A stretch of 64,000 nucleotides of DNA from Flavobacteriales bacterium (GCA_947497485.1 CANMHB010000007.1:1-64000); one strand, 5' to 3'; positions 44,770 to 54,772 are shown, numbered from the stretch's first letter. The notes: a model not told the origin generated them from the sequence alone. Made by a program: numbers and translations.

Positions 44770-44820
44770 TTAAGTTAGTGAAAAAGATCGCTTGAAAAAA
44801 GGGGAAGAATAATTTATTCC
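44770..44820 (+). repeat. 51-bp direct repeat, right copy
   Basis: Matches 43132-43182 with two differences. It lies 18 bases upstream of the ATG (44752) of a short minus-strand ORF, MDNLKSNNEFYERINYLKR..., whose later codons look like random AT-rich sequence. That ORF may be the stub of a deleted gene. The gap 44572-44986 otherwise has no gene. Confidence 0.85.
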
Positions 44821-44937
44821 ACTCAAACCAAGACTAGTTCCGCAGGATTTGAAATTCTGCGACACTTTAAGTAATTTATCGAATCTCAATATGTGTGGCT
44901 AATTTGTGAAGAATTGCAAATCCTACGAAGCTCTGCT
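44821..44937. repeat. Insertion of about 117 bp with inverted repeats, MITE-like
   Basis: The right repeat copy is interrupted here relative to the left one: matching sequence stops at 44820 and resumes at 44938, whereas the left copy has only about nine bases between the blocks. The insert carries CGCAGGATTTG (44841-44851) and CAAATCCTACG (44917-44927), inverted with one mismatch. No target-site duplication is obvious. Confidence 0.5.
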
Positions 44938-44986
44938 GGTCATCAAAAAAACCGATGGGAAGAGTTTGTGATGGTGTTTAACTATT

Positions 44987-46171
44987 TTAATACAAAAAGT
45001 TGTTATAAGGATACCTCACCCGGAAAATCTCCTTAACTTGTTCGTAAAGAACAGCTTTTAGTTCATCTACGTTGTCTTTGTTTTGAGCGGAGATAAAAAC
45101 ACATTTGGTTTTATTCATTTTCGACATCCAAGTTCGTTTCAAGTATTCCAATGAAGAATGATCTTCTTCACCTTCTTCCAAATCGGGAGACTGGTAAGCA
45201 TCGATTTTATTGAAAACGAGTATTGTTGGTTTTTCGGTTTTGTCGATTTCATTCAGTGTTTCATTCACCACATTAAAATGATCTTCAAAGCTTGGATGTG
45301 AGATATCTAAAACATGAATCAGAAGATCTGCTTCCCGGACTTCGTCTAAGGTTGATTTGAATGATTCCATCAATTGTTGAGGTAATTTTCGAATGAAACC
45401 AACCGTATCTGTGAGCAACATCGGCATATTATCTATCACTACTTTTCGCACAGTTGTATCTAAAGTTGCGAAAAGCTTGTTTTCTGCAAACACTTCCGAT
45501 TTTGAAAGCAAGTTCATTAAGGTGCTTTTTCCAACGTTTGTATAACCAACCAAAGCAACTCGAACCAACTGTCCGCGATTACTCCGTTGAACCGTCATTT
45601 GCTTGTCGATTTCCTTCAAACGTTCTTTCATTAATGAAATTCGTTGTTGGATGATTCGACGATCTGTTTCAATCTGAGATTCCCCAGGGCCACGCAAACC
45701 AATTCCTCCTTTTTGTCGTTCTAAGTGCGTCCACATACGCGTTAATCGCGGAAGCATGTATTGCAACTGAGCCAATTCAACTTGTGTTTTTGCGTGAAAA
45801 GTTCTCACTCGACTTGCGAAAATGTCTAGAATTAAAATTGTTCTATCGAGTACTTTACATTGTAATTCACGCTCAATATTTCTAAGTTGTGAGGGAGAAA
45901 GTTCGTCATCAAAAATAACCAATTCAGTATCTGTTGCTTTGATATACTGCCTGATCTCTTCTAATTTCCCTGTTCCCACATACGTTCTTGGGTTTGGATA
46001 CGGCAACTTTTGCGTAAATTTTTCAACGGTAATTGCTCCGGCAGTTTCGGCCAAAAATTCCAATTCATCCAAGTGCTCCTGTGCTGTTTCTTCTGTAATC
46101 TCAGAAGTTATAACACCCACAAGCACGCATGATTCTTCGACAGCATCAACGGTAACGTGTCCTTCCTGCAT
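44987..46171 (-). CDS. hflX: GTPase HflX
   Basis: A 394-aa ribosome-associated GTPase that splits stalled or heat-damaged 70S ribosomes. The N-terminal HflX domain includes LPYPNPRTYVGTGKLEEIRQYI and VIFDDELSPSQLRNIERELQCKVLDRTILILDIFA. A coiled-coil linker has GPGESQIETDRR. The G domain (about 200-370) has G1 VGYTNVGKST, G3 DTVGFIRKLP and G4 FNKID. The length is typical. The start codon overlaps the stop of the cytochrome c gene by one base (TAATG). It is the last gene of the minus-strand run lepA, membrane protein, cytochrome c, hflX. Confidence 0.95.
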   Translation of the reverse strand: MQEGHVTVDAVEESCVLVGVITSEITEETAQEHLDELEFLAETAGAITVEKFTQKLPYPNPRTYVGTGKLEEIRQYIKATDTELVIFDDELSPSQLRNIERELQCKVLDRTILILDIFASRVRTFHAKTQVELAQLQYMLPRLTRMWTHLERQKGGIGLRGPGESQIETDRRIIQQRISLMKERLKEIDKQMTVQRSNRGQLVRVALVGYTNVGKSTLMNLLSKSEVFAENKLFATLDTTVRKVVIDNMPMLLTDTVGFIRKLPQQLMESFKSTLDEVREADLLIHVLDISHPSFEDHFNVVNETLNEIDKTEKPTILVFNKIDAYQSPDLEEGEEDHSSLEYLKRTWMSKMNKTKCVFISAQNKDNVDELKAVLYEQVKEIFRVRYPYNNFLY

Positions 46172-46500
46172 TATTTTCTTAAGGATTTGACGTGTTGGAT
46201 AACCAAATCAATATTTTCTTTATTCTCCAAAAGTACGTTCATTGGAGGCATGGCATTTTTACCATTATTGATAATGTTTGTGATTTCTTTATCGCTCAAT
46301 TTCGAGGAAGTAAGGTCTTTAGCTCCTGAAGCACCTAATTTGCCGTTTTCACCATGACAAGAAGCACAATGGATTAAAAACAAAGAAGCACCTTTTTCTT
46401 GGGGTGTTTCAGTTGGTAGAATGTCCTTCTGAGTTTGGTTGCTTGAACAAGAAACCAGAAAGAAAAGAAAACCACAACCAATTAAAGCTCTTAGAACCAT
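46171..46500 (-). CDS. Monohaem cytochrome c lipoprotein
   Basis: A 109-aa exported protein. A lipoprotein signal ends at Cys18 (FFLVSC-S). The haem motif CASCH is residues 45-49 in a class I cytochrome c context (GASLFLIHCASCHGENGKLGASGAKDL). A methionine in AMPPM (84 or 87) is the likely sixth ligand. It would be a membrane-tethered periplasmic electron carrier. It overlaps the preceding membrane-protein gene by ten bases and hflX by one, so all are in one transcript. The electron partners are not identifiable here. Confidence 0.85.
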   Translation of the reverse strand: MVLRALIGCGFLFFLVSCSSNQTQKDILPTETPQEKGASLFLIHCASCHGENGKLGASGAKDLTSSKLSDKEITNIINNGKNAMPPMNVLLENKENIDLVIQHVKSLRK

Positions 46501-46925
46501 CCTCCACCTAACGCATCCCTAAATGGCCAAGGAATTCCAGCTAAAATCAAAATCAAACCAATTAGGTAAAATAATTTGATTGGTTTAAACTTTTCTTCCG
46601 GTGTCGTTCCCTTTTTTGATTTACTATGACCAATTGTAACCAAAGCAATTGCAATGATCATCAACAAGATATGCTCCATACCATAAAAACGAAGAAGCGG
46701 ATTTTTCATCCAACCTTCAATAAACTGAACCTTCGTGGAAGTTCCAAAATATTGGATTAATCCGATAAGTAACTGCGTGTGAAGCGAAACCATTGCGAAT
46801 AAATTGATCAATCTGTGTTTCTTATCATACTCTTTTGATGTAAACGCATTTACAATCGCTAAAAGCAATAAAATAAGAGCTACCCAACGTAATCCGGAGT
46901 GCGTATGTGTTAAAATAGAATTCAT
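46491..46925 (-). CDS. Four-helix membrane protein, cytochrome-b-like (unassigned)
   Basis: A 144-aa polytopic protein with four hydrophobic helices (LRWVALILLLLAIVNAF; NLFAMVSLHTQLLIGLIQYF; MEHILLMIIAIALVTIG; LFYLIGLILILAGIPWPF). Histidines inside or at the edges of helices (THTHSG, SLHTQ, MEHIL) could ligate haem. This fits the small 'cytochrome B'-type proteins annotated in Bacteroidota. The family has no settled function. It overlaps the cytochrome c gene by ten bases, which supports a joint redox role. It follows lepA by 11 bases. Confidence 0.7.
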   Translation of the reverse strand: MNSILTHTHSGLRWVALILLLLAIVNAFTSKEYDKKHRLINLFAMVSLHTQLLIGLIQYFGTSTKVQFIEGWMKNPLLRFYGMEHILLMIIAIALVTIGHSKSKKGTTPEEKFKPIKLFYLIGLILILAGIPWPFRDALGGGWF

Positions 46926-46936
46926 CGTTATAAATT

Positions 46937-48733
46937 TTAATCATTTAATTTTAATACAGCCAAGAAAGCTTCTTGAGGAACTTCCACACGGCCTACTTGA
47001 CGCATACGTTTCTTTCCTTCTTTTTGTTTCTCCAACAATTTTCTTTTACGAGAAATATCTCCACCATAACATTTAGCCGTAACGTCTTTTCTTAAAGCTT
47101 TGATCGTTTCTCGGGCAATTACTTTTGCTCCAATCGCCGCCTGAATAGGAATTTCAAATTGTTGTCTCGGGATAAGTTCGCGCAGTTTGATGCAAATTTT
47201 CTTTCCTAAATCAAACGCATTGCTTCGGTGAACCAAAGCAGACAATGCATCCACTTGTTCGCTGTTCAACAACAAGTCCATTTTTACCAAATCAGATTCT
47301 TTATAACCAATCGGATGGTAATCGAACGAAGCGTATCCGCGAGAAACAGATTTCAAACGGTCATAAAAATCAAAGACGATTTCAGCCAACGGCATTTCAA
47401 ACGTAATTTCCACGCGATCTTGCGTTAAATACACTTGGTTTTTTAATTCACCTCGTTTTTCAACACAAAGCGTCATAATTGAGCCAACGTATTCACTTTT
47501 TGTGATGACCTGTGCTTTGATATAAGGCTCTTCGATGCGGTCCATTCCTGAAGGATCGGGTAATTCTGATGGATTATTAACAATAAGCATCTTTTCCGGA
47601 TCCTTTTTCATATAAGCTTTATAAGAAACGTTGGGAACAGTTGTGATAACTGTCATGTTAAATTCACGTTCCAACCGCTCCTGAATAATTTCCATGTGCA
47701 ACATTCCGAGGAATCCACAGCGGAAACCAAAACCGAGAGCAGCTGAAGATTCTGGCTCAAAAACCAATGAGGAGTCATTCAACTGTAATTTTTCCATCGA
47801 ATACCGTAACTCTTCATAATCCTCAGTATCAACTGGATAAATTCCCGCGAAGACCATTGGTTTCACATCTTCGAATCCTTTGATAGCTGTATCGCAAGGA
47901 TTTTCTGTCAAGGTGATTGTATCTCCAACTTTTACTTCTTTGGCTTGCTTTATTCCCGAGATGATGTAGCCCACGTCGCCGGTGCGCACTTCATTTTTTG
48001 GAGATAAATCCATTTTCAAAATCCCGATTTCATCTGCATTGTAATCTTTTCCTGTGTTGAAAAAGCGAACCTTATCACCTTTTCTCAACACGCCATTTCG
48101 AATTCGAAAGTAAGCGATAATTCCTCGGAAAGGATTGAAAACGGAGTCAAAAATCATGGCCTGCAACGGCGCGTTTTCATCTCCTTTTGGCGGTGGAATG
48201 CGGTTGATTACTGCTTCTAGGATTTTATCTACCCCTAACCCTGTTTTTCCTGAAGCAGGAATGATGTCATCTATGTCGCACCCAATTAAATCGATGATTT
48301 GATCTGAAACTTCCTCCGGCATAGCACCTGGTAGATCCATTTTATTCAAAATGGGAATGATTTCTAAATCGTGCTCTAAGGCCAAATACAAGTTGGAAAT
48401 CGTTTGCGCCTCAATTCCTTGAGATGCATCGACAATCAACAATGCTCCTTCACAGGCAGCAATGGAACGGGATACTTCGTAAGAAAAATCAACGTGTCCA
48501 GGGGTGTCGATGAGGTTTAAAATATAATCTTGGCCCTCAAACTTGTAGTTCATTTGAATGGCGTGACTTTTAATGGTAATACCGCGCTCACGTTCCAAAT
48601 CCATATCGTCCAAAGCTTGTGCTTGCATTTCCCGATCAGAAATCGTTCCTGTTGTTTGTAACAACCGATCAGCAAGGGTGCTTTTACCATGGTCAATGTG
48701 CGCAATGATGCAAAAATTTCGAATGTGCTTCAT
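46937..48733 (-). CDS. lepA: Elongation factor 4 (LepA)
   Basis: A 598-aa translational GTPase that can back-translocate ribosomes and aids ribosome assembly. [25 protein letters not shown] gives the G1 motif at residues 10-20. [11 protein letters not shown] is G2, DTPGHVDF G3 and LNKMDLP G4. The C-terminal LepA-specific domain includes [28 protein letters not shown], which reaches the A site. The length is standard. It is probably the first gene of the lepA-membrane protein-cytochrome c-hflX run. It is divergent from a small membrane-protein gene 88 bases away. Confidence 0.97.
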   Translation of the reverse strand: MKHIRNFCIIAHIDHGKSTLADRLLQTTGTISDREMQAQALDDMDLERERGITIKSHAIQMNYKFEGQDYILNLIDTPGHVDFSYEVSRSIAACEGALLIVDASQGIEAQTISNLYLALEHDLEIIPILNKMDLPGAMPEEVSDQIIDLIGCDIDDIIPASGKTGLGVDKILEAVINRIPPPKGDENAPLQAMIFDSVFNPFRGIIAYFRIRNGVLRKGDKVRFFNTGKDYNADEIGILKMDLSPKNEVRTGDVGYIISGIKQAKEVKVGDTITLTENPCDTAIKGFEDVKPMVFAGIYPVDTEDYEELRYSMEKLQLNDSSLVFEPESSAALGFGFRCGFLGMLHMEIIQERLEREFNMTVITTVPNVSYKAYMKKDPEKMLIVNNPSELPDPSGMDRIEEPYIKAQVITKSEYVGSIMTLCVEKRGELKNQVYLTQDRVEITFEMPLAEIVFDFYDRLKSVSRGYASFDYHPIGYKESDLVKMDLLLNSEQVDALSALVHRSNAFDLGKKICIKLRELIPRQQFEIPIQAAIGAKVIARETIKALRKDVTAKCYGGDISRKRKLLEKQKEGKKRMRQVGRVEVPQEAFLAVLKLND

Positions 48734-48821
48734 ATGACTGCAAAAATAACTTTAAAATTGCTAATTAGAGCGCAAAGTTCTTTAAGTCTCGAATAGAAAT
48801 GGTTTATTTTTAATTTTACAT

Positions 48822-49043
48822 ATGACAAATTACACCGAAATTATTGGATATCTGGCATCTGCGCTCGTATTAATTTCCTTTTTAATGAAAAACTTCACCT
48901 ATTTAAGGGTTATTAATACCATTGGTTGTGGGGTTTTTATTCTGTATGGCGCCTTTTTGCCGTCTACACCAATAATTGTTACGAACGCAGCGATTGTGCT
49001 CGTTAATTTGTATTATCTTTTGAAAAGGCCGAAAGTAAATTAA
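48822..49043 (+). CDS. Small three-helix membrane protein, YgjV/SemiSWEET-like
   Basis: A 73-aa protein that is almost entirely membrane-embedded: EIIGYLASALVLISFLM, LRVINTIGCGVFILYGAFL and IIVTNAAIVLVNLYYLL. The pattern G-Y-x-A-S-x-L-V-x-x-S-F plus N-x-x-G-x-x-x-F-x-x-Y-G resembles half-transporters of the SemiSWEET fold and YgjV-type proteins. The first would need to dimerise to transport a solute. No substrate can be inferred. It converges with the FAD oxidoreductase gene, with 19 bases between the stop codons. Confidence 0.7.
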   Translation: MTNYTEIIGYLASALVLISFLMKNFTYLRVINTIGCGVFILYGAFLPSTPIIVTNAAIVLVNLYYLLKRPKVN

Positions 49044-49062
49044 ACTTAAACAGAAGGTTACT

Positions 49063-50106
49063 TTAATTAAATCGTTCGTTTGAAACCTCCAGATTTAGAG
49101 CTTTCCCATCAATCAAAAAAGTCACAAATTCACGTGATAAAGTCGGCGCAGTCATGTATCCTTTGGTTCCTAAACCATTAAAAACATGAAGTTTAGAAAA
49201 TTCAGGATGCTGCCCCATGATTGGCCTGCGATCTGGCGTGGTCGGTCGAATCCCAGAATTTTGGTCTAAAACCTCAAGTTTAAAATCCCCAAGAACACTA
49301 AGATTCTGAAGCAATAAATTTCGTCCTTCTGTCGTAACTTCTAAATTTGTATTGTTCCACTCGTAAGTTGCGCCGACTTTAAATGTTCCATTTCCAAGCG
49401 GTAAAACAAAGCATTTTCGATTCAGGGATTCATTATCAGGAATTTGATTCGATTTTAATGTCAATAGCTGCCCTTTTGTTTGTTGAACGGGCAAGCTTGA
49501 GAAAAAGGGGATTTCCTTATTTAAATAACCACAACAAAAAACAATTTGATCGTATTTTTCACCTTTGTAGATTCCCTCCTCCGGATTAAAATCATCTGTG
49601 GAAAAGGTCTCTTTTAAGAGAATTCCTTTTTCTTTGAAGTATGCCAAATTTGAATCGTAAAATTTTGAAGAGTCAATCCAAAAGGCATTTTTTACCCGAC
49701 CAGAACCAAAATTATTTTTTGCACATTCGTATTTTTCGTCTTCCGCAGAAATAGGCGTTAAATAGTTTTCAAATTCTGAGAAAGACTGCTTTTCAAGCCA
49801 ACTTTTCCGTTCCTGCTCCGAGGAAAATAACCGCCGAATTGTAATCTCGTGAAGAAGTTTAGTTTTAAGCGTCTCTTCCAATTCGGAGTAAAAAGCCTTT
49901 GCTTCAAAAATAAATTCATCAAGCCGCCACGATTTGTTCATTCTGCGAAAAACCATGGGGTTTACCATTCCAGCAGCGACTGAAGTTGCGAAATTCTCTC
50001 CTTTATCAATAATTTTAACGTTTTGATTTTGCTGAATAAGGCGATGCGCAATCGAACTTCCTGCAAGCCCTGCGCCTATTATTAATATGTTCTTCCTGTT
50101 TGTCAT
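49063..50106 (-). CDS. FAD-dependent oxidoreductase (DAO family)
   Basis: A 347-aa flavoenzyme of the D-amino-acid oxidase fold. The dinucleotide-binding motif NILIIGAGLAGSSIAHRL is at residues 5-22, and a C-terminal FAD contact is in HVFNGLGTKGYMTAPTLSREFV. SGIRPTTPDRRPIMGQHPE is the family's active-site segment. Similarity in pattern to the C-terminal half of MnmC (SVAAGMVNPMVFRRMNKSWRLDEF) suggests a tRNA-modifying oxidase is possible, but a plain amine oxidase cannot be excluded. It overlaps comF by four bases. Confidence 0.8.
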   Translation of the reverse strand: MTNRKNILIIGAGLAGSSIAHRLIQQNQNVKIIDKGENFATSVAAGMVNPMVFRRMNKSWRLDEFIFEAKAFYSELEETLKTKLLHEITIRRLFSSEQERKSWLEKQSFSEFENYLTPISAEDEKYECAKNNFGSGRVKNAFWIDSSKFYDSNLAYFKEKGILLKETFSTDDFNPEEGIYKGEKYDQIVFCCGYLNKEIPFFSSLPVQQTKGQLLTLKSNQIPDNESLNRKCFVLPLGNGTFKVGATYEWNNTNLEVTTEGRNLLLQNLSVLGDFKLEVLDQNSGIRPTTPDRRPIMGQHPEFSKLHVFNGLGTKGYMTAPTLSREFVTFLIDGKALNLEVSNERFN

Positions 50107-50837
50107 GATTTAGCGAAAGCTAATGAAATCACACTGATTTTTAAATGTTTATTTTGATTCAGCATTTCTTTCGCCAATGACTCAATGGTTGAACCAGTAG
50201 TAATAACATCATCAACAATTGCAATGTGATTTACCCCAGAAAGATCGATGCTTTTAAATAAATTAGATACGTTTTCCCATCGTTCGATATTACTTTTTCT
50301 GGTTTGACTTTGCGTATGCCTTGTCTTCAGAACATGTTCTTTTAGAACGGGAACATTGATTTGTTTAGCTAATCCTTGAGCGATAAGTTCACTTTGATTA
50401 TAACCACGAATGAATTTTTTTTTATGATGAATGGGAACAGGAATCAACGCGTCAAGATCTTTGAATTTTTGATTTTCATTGATAGCAGAACCAATGTTTT
50501 CCCCTAAGTAAACACCTAAACGCTCTTTATGTTGATATTTCAATTCATGCAGAATTTTTCGGATGGGCGAATCTGCATTAAAATAATAAAGCGCAAACGT
50601 GTTCTCGATTTTAACACGACCCCAAAATAATTTATCCAACGATGAAGGTTCTTGGTAAGTTTCAAAATAGGTTCGGTTTAAGTTCATTTCGCAATGAACA
50701 CAAAAATGTTTTTCTGCAGACGATAATTCGGAATCACAGGATAAACAATTGTTCGGAAAAACGAGTCCGACTAACTCATTTAACGACTCAAAAATCTTTT
50801 TTTTAAGATGTTTGTCAATACCAATCACGCTTTGCAT
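50103..50837 (-). CDS. comF: ComF-family phosphoribosyltransferase-like protein
   Basis: A 244-aa protein of the ComF/GntX family involved in natural DNA uptake in competent bacteria. The N-terminal zinc ribbon has four cysteines (Cys31, Cys34, Cys46, Cys49). The PRTase-fold domain contains ALIPVPIHHKKKFIRGYNQSELIAQGLA and the PRPP-binding loop IAIVDDVITTGST (about 205-217). The start MQSVIGIDKH precedes the ribbon by 30 residues. Its ATG faces a 439-base intergenic region leading to nrdB on the other strand. It overlaps the oxidoreductase gene, so both share a transcript. Confidence 0.9.
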   Translation of the reverse strand: MQSVIGIDKHLKKKIFESLNELVGLVFPNNCLSCDSELSSAEKHFCVHCEMNLNRTYFETYQEPSSLDKLFWGRVKIENTFALYYFNADSPIRKILHELKYQHKERLGVYLGENIGSAINENQKFKDLDALIPVPIHHKKKFIRGYNQSELIAQGLAKQINVPVLKEHVLKTRHTQSQTRKSNIERWENVSNLFKSIDLSGVNHIAIVDDVITTGSTIESLAKEMLNQNKHLKISVISLAFAKS

Positions 50838-51276
50838 TCATTTGAACAAATATATGTTAAAAACCACCAAAAGTTTTATAAAAAAAAGTAAAGCACATGT
50901 TTTAATTTAGACAATAGAATTCGATAGCAAAATTTCAAAACTAAACAAGTAATTTAAGTAAGAAAATTTATCAAAAAACAACCTCGGCGAGTGTGGATAT
51001 CTTTGAAATATTGTTGAAAATCGCTACAAGGTTTATTGGCTATGGATTTCAGAATATGGTGTTGAAAACAATAAACAAATGTTGATTTCTTTAGTTTGTG
51101 GCACACGTGATTTTTGACAAATTTTGTAGGCCCGATAAAGAGCAGTTAAATTGTAATAAAGGATTAAAAAATTGACAAATTTTATCGGGAAAAACAAAAG
51201 TTTTATTGGCAACTTTTAAAGTTTTGAGTTGAAACTTTATTGAGATAGAACATTATAAAAAATAAACAAATAGAAA
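50838..51276 (+). promoter_or_regulatory. Long AT-rich control region upstream of nrdBA
   Basis: No gene is visible in these 439 bases between divergent comF and nrdB. TATCTTTG (50998-51005) matches the -7 consensus and would give a leader of about 260 nt. TTGACAAATTTT occurs twice in direct orientation (51114-51125 and 51172-51183). The first copy forms the palindrome ACAAATTTTGT (51117-51127). CCCGATAAA (51131-51139) and TTTATCGGG (51181-51189) are a perfect 9-base inverted pair. These could be operators for a ribonucleotide-reductase regulator. They do not look like the NrdR box I know. Confidence 0.5.
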
Positions 51277-52257
51277 ATGGCTTCGCAAGTAATAGAACCA
51301 ATCTTACAGGAAAATAAAAACCGTTTCGTTCTTTTTCCAATCCAGCATGATGATATCTGGAATTTTTATAAAAGAGCGGAAGCGAGTTTTTGGACGGCTG
51401 AAGAAATCGATTTATCTCCGGATATTATTGATTGGGAAAATAAACTCAATGATGATGAACGTCATTTTGTAAAGCATGTTTTGGCTTTCTTTGCTGCATC
51501 GGATGGAATCGTAAATGAAAATCTAGCAGAAAATTTTCTTTCAGAAGTGCAATACACCGAGGCAAAGTTTTTCTATGGTTTTCAAATCACAATTGAGAAT
51601 ATCCACTCTGAAACATATTCGCTTCTGATTGATACATATATCAAGGATTCTGCTGAGAAGAGTCATTTATTTAATGCGATTGATACCCTTGAATGCGTAA
51701 GAAAAAAAGCAGATTGGGCCCTGCGTTGGATTGAAAAAGGTTCGTTTGCTGAGCGCCTAGTTGCATTTGCGGCAGTTGAAGGAATCTTTTTTTCGGGATC
51801 GTTTTGTTCTATTTTTTGGTTGAAAAAACGTGGTTTAATGCCAGGTCTTTCTTTCTCAAATGAATTGATTTCTCGTGACGAAGGCCTACATTGTGATTTC
51901 GCTTGTTTGCTTTATACGAAACATTTGATTCAGAAACTTCCAAAGGAGCAAGTGCGCGAAATTATTACAGATGCTGTAGAAATTGAAAAAGAGTTCATTT
52001 TGGAGGCTCTTCCAGTTAAGTTGATTGGAATGAATAGCGATTTGATGAGCCAATACATTGAATTTGTTGCCGATCGTTTATTGTTAGAGTTAGGAAACGA
52101 AAAAGTTTACAATGTTTCAAATCCATTTGATTTCATGGAAATGATTTCAATTCAGGGTAAAACTAACTTCTTTGAAAAAAGAGTTGGAGAGTATCAAAAA
52201 GCGGGGGTTTTAGCAGGAAAAGAAAATCAAACATTTAGTTTGGACGAAGAATTTTAA
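51277..52257 (+). CDS. nrdB: Class Ia ribonucleotide reductase, small (beta) subunit
   Basis: A 326-aa diiron subunit that generates the tyrosyl radical for deoxyribonucleotide synthesis. The metal ligands lie in conserved helices ([62 protein letters not shown]). The radical tyrosine is expected in [18 protein letters not shown], which is strikingly close to the eukaryotic R2 sequence. The C-terminal tail ends FSLDEEF, the type of acidic-aromatic tail that docks on NrdA. It lies 22 bases before nrdA. Confidence 0.96.
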   Translation: MASQVIEPILQENKNRFVLFPIQHDDIWNFYKRAEASFWTAEEIDLSPDIIDWENKLNDDERHFVKHVLAFFAASDGIVNENLAENFLSEVQYTEAKFFYGFQITIENIHSETYSLLIDTYIKDSAEKSHLFNAIDTLECVRKKADWALRWIEKGSFAERLVAFAAVEGIFFSGSFCSIFWLKKRGLMPGLSFSNELISRDEGLHCDFACLLYTKHLIQKLPKEQVREIITDAVEIEKEFILEALPVKLIGMNSDLMSQYIEFVADRLLLELGNEKVYNVSNPFDFMEMISIQGKTNFFEKRVGEYQKAGVLAGKENQTFSLDEEF

Positions 52258-52279
52258 TAGATTTAATTTAAGTTAAGAG

Positions 52280-54640
52280 ATGTACGTAGTTAAAAGAGAC
52301 GGAAGAAAAGAAGCTGTAAAATTTGATAAAATCACAGCGCGAATTGTTAAAATGTGCTATGGCTTGGATCCTTTGGTGACACCTGAGTTGGTGGCTATGA
52401 AAGTTATTGAAGGAATCTATGATGGAGTTTCTACATCAGATTTAGATAATCTTGCAGCTGAGGTAGCGGCAGCTAAAACCATCGATCATCCTGATTATGC
52501 ACTTTTGGCTTCCCGAATCGCAGTTTCAAACTTACACAAGGAAACAAAAAAGACCTTTTCTGAAGTAATGGATGATTTGTATCATTACATCGATCCAAAG
52601 ACAGGACAAAAAGCATCTCTTTTAGCAGAAGACGTTTACAACGTTATTATGGAGAATAAAGATTTGTTGGATTCCAGCATCATTTATGACCGTGATTTCC
52701 GTTACGATTATTTCGGCTTTAAAACGTTAACTCGTTCTTACTTGATGAAATTAAACAGTAAGATAGCTGAACGTCCACAACAAATGTTGATGCGTGTTTC
52801 TTTGGGTATTCATAAAAATGATGTTCAAGCGGCTATCAAAACATACAATTTGATGTCTGAAGGTTGGTTCACGCACGCAACACCAACGTTGTTTAACGCT
52901 GGAACACCAAAACCTCAAATGTCTTCTTGTTTCTTATTAACTATGAAACAAGATAGCATCGAAGGAATTTACGATACACTAAAATCGTGCGCTCAAATTT
53001 CCCAGTCAGCTGGTGGAATAGGTCTTGCTATCCATGATATTCGTGCTACAGGTTCATACATCAAAGGAACAAATGGTACTTCAAACGGTATCGTTCCAAT
53101 GTTGCGCGTGTTCAACGACACAGCGAGATACGTGGATCAAGGCGGAGGAAAAAGAAAAGGTTCTTTCGCAATGTACATTGAGCCTTGGCATGCAGATGTA
53201 TTTGACTTTTTGGATTTGAAGAAAAATCATGGTAAAGAAGAACAACGTGCGCGCGACTTGTTTTATGCACTTTGGATTCCGGATTTATTCATGAAACGTG
53301 TGAAAGAAAACGGAGATTGGACCTTAATGTGTCCACACGAATGTCCAGGTCTTTCAGAAACACATAGTGCAGAATTTGAAGCGCTTTACACGAAATACGA
53401 AAAAGAAGGAAAAGGCCGTAAAACAATCAAAGCACAAGATTTATGGTTTAAAATTCTTGAGTCTCAAATTGAAACAGGAACGCCGTATATGTTGTACAAA
53501 GATGCAGCGAATGCTAAGTCGAACCAACAAAATTTAGGTACAATCAAGTCTTCGAACTTGTGTACAGAAATTATCGAGTACACAGCTCCGGATGAAGTTG
53601 CGGTTTGTAACTTGGCTTCGATAGCTTTGCCAAAATATGTAACTGAAAACGGAACGTTTGACCATGATAAATTATTCGAAGTAACGTACCAAGCTACGTT
53701 GAACTTGAATAAAATCATTGATGAAAATTACTATCCGGTAGAAGAGGCGAGAAACTCAAACTTACGTCACCGTCCGATTGGACTGGGTGTACAAGGATTG
53801 GCAGATGCATTTATCATGATGGGATTACCTTTCGAGTCAGAAGAGGCTCGCGCTTTAAATCGTGAAGTTTTTGAAACAATCTATTATGCTTCAATGACCG
53901 CTTCTAAAGATTTGGCAAAATTAAATGGTCCATATGAAACATACGAAGGTTCGCCAGTTTCAAAAGGAATTTTCCAATTTGATATGTGGGGTGTAACGCC
54001 GACTGCTCGTTGGGAATGGGATGTTTTGAAAGAAGAAGTTAAAACACACGGAGTACGTAATTCCTTGTTGTTAGCTCCAATGCCAACAGCTTCTACGGCT
54101 CAAATCCTTGGCAACAACGAATGTTTTGAGCCTTATACATCAAACATTTACACAAGAAGAGTTTTGTCCGGTGAATTTATCATTGTGAACAAACACCTTT
54201 TAAAAGACCTAGTGAAAGAAGGATTGTGGAATAAAGATATGCGACAAAAAATTGTTGCAGCGAATGGTTCCATCCAAAACATCAACGAGATTCCTCAGCG
54301 CTTGAAAGATTTATATAAAACTGCTTGGGAAATTTCTCAAAAAGCAATTATTGATCAAGCTGCAGATCGTGGAGCGTACATCTGTCAAAGTCAATCGTTG
54401 AACATATTTATGGAAAACGCAAACTTTGGTAAATTGACATCCATGCACTTCTATGGTTGGGAAAAAGGTCTTAAAACTGGAATGTATTATTTAAGAACGA
54501 AAGCAGCAACGGATGCGATTAAATTTACTATTGATAAATCAGTTGTTGACGAAACCGCTGCACTAGCCATCGAAGAACAACAAGCTGCAATTGCCTGTTC
54601 ATTGGATAATCCCGATGGATGTGAAATGTGTTCCGGATAG
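52280..54640 (+). CDS. nrdA: Class Ia ribonucleotide reductase, large (alpha) subunit
   Basis: A 786-aa catalytic subunit reducing ribonucleoside diphosphates. The N-terminal ATP cone (about 1-90, [25 protein letters not shown]) is the allosteric activity site. The active-site pair is in PQMSSCFLL and [24 protein letters not shown], which contains the Asn-x-Cys-x-Glu triad. Tyrosines for radical transfer lie near [32 protein letters not shown]. The tail [14 protein letters not shown] carries the Cys-x-x-Cys redox shuttle. The length is typical. Its last bases, including the stop codon, are duplicated 71 bases downstream, and a strong terminator follows. Confidence 0.97.
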   Translation: MYVVKRDGRKEAVKFDKITARIVKMCYGLDPLVTPELVAMKVIEGIYDGVSTSDLDNLAAEVAAAKTIDHPDYALLASRIAVSNLHKETKKTFSEVMDDLYHYIDPKTGQKASLLAEDVYNVIMENKDLLDSSIIYDRDFRYDYFGFKTLTRSYLMKLNSKIAERPQQMLMRVSLGIHKNDVQAAIKTYNLMSEGWFTHATPTLFNAGTPKPQMSSCFLLTMKQDSIEGIYDTLKSCAQISQSAGGIGLAIHDIRATGSYIKGTNGTSNGIVPMLRVFNDTARYVDQGGGKRKGSFAMYIEPWHADVFDFLDLKKNHGKEEQRARDLFYALWIPDLFMKRVKENGDWTLMCPHECPGLSETHSAEFEALYTKYEKEGKGRKTIKAQDLWFKILESQIETGTPYMLYKDAANAKSNQQNLGTIKSSNLCTEIIEYTAPDEVAVCNLASIALPKYVTENGTFDHDKLFEVTYQATLNLNKIIDENYYPVEEARNSNLRHRPIGLGVQGLADAFIMMGLPFESEEARALNREVFETIYYASMTASKDLAKLNGPYETYEGSPVSKGIFQFDMWGVTPTARWEWDVLKEEVKTHGVRNSLLLAPMPTASTAQILGNNECFEPYTSNIYTRRVLSGEFIIVNKHLLKDLVKEGLWNKDMRQKIVAANGSIQNINEIPQRLKDLYKTAWEISQKAIIDQAADRGAYICQSQSLNIFMENANFGKLTSMHFYGWEKGLKTGMYYLRTKAATDAIKFTIDKSVVDETAALAIEEQQAAIACSLDNPDGCEMCSG

Positions 54641-54718
54641 AAGCGACGCCAGTCGGTTATAGACGGAACGGAAATTCACGAGCTTGTTCTCGCTACATGT
54701 GTTCCGGATAGAAGCGAC
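54626..54718 (+). repeat. Duplicated 3' end of nrdA
   Basis: The 22-base end of nrdA (54626-54647, through the TAG stop and seven further bases) is repeated exactly at 54697-54718, 71 bases later. Between them lies a ~49-base unique stretch. The second copy has no coding role. It may mark the scar of a small insertion or a tandem duplication whose first unit diverged. Confidence 0.85.
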
Positions 54719-54733
54719 ATTATATTAACTTAG

Positions 54734-54772
54734 AATTGCGAATTAATAATTGATTAGTTCGCAATTTTTTTG
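54734..54772 (+). terminator. Intrinsic terminator of nrdBA
   Basis: Arms AATTGCGAATTAAT (54734-54747) and ATTAGTTCGCAATT (54753-54766) form a 14-pair stem with one G-U wobble and a five-base loop. It is followed directly by a run of T. The 3' arm is also the opening of the tandem array that begins at 54753. Confidence 0.8.
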
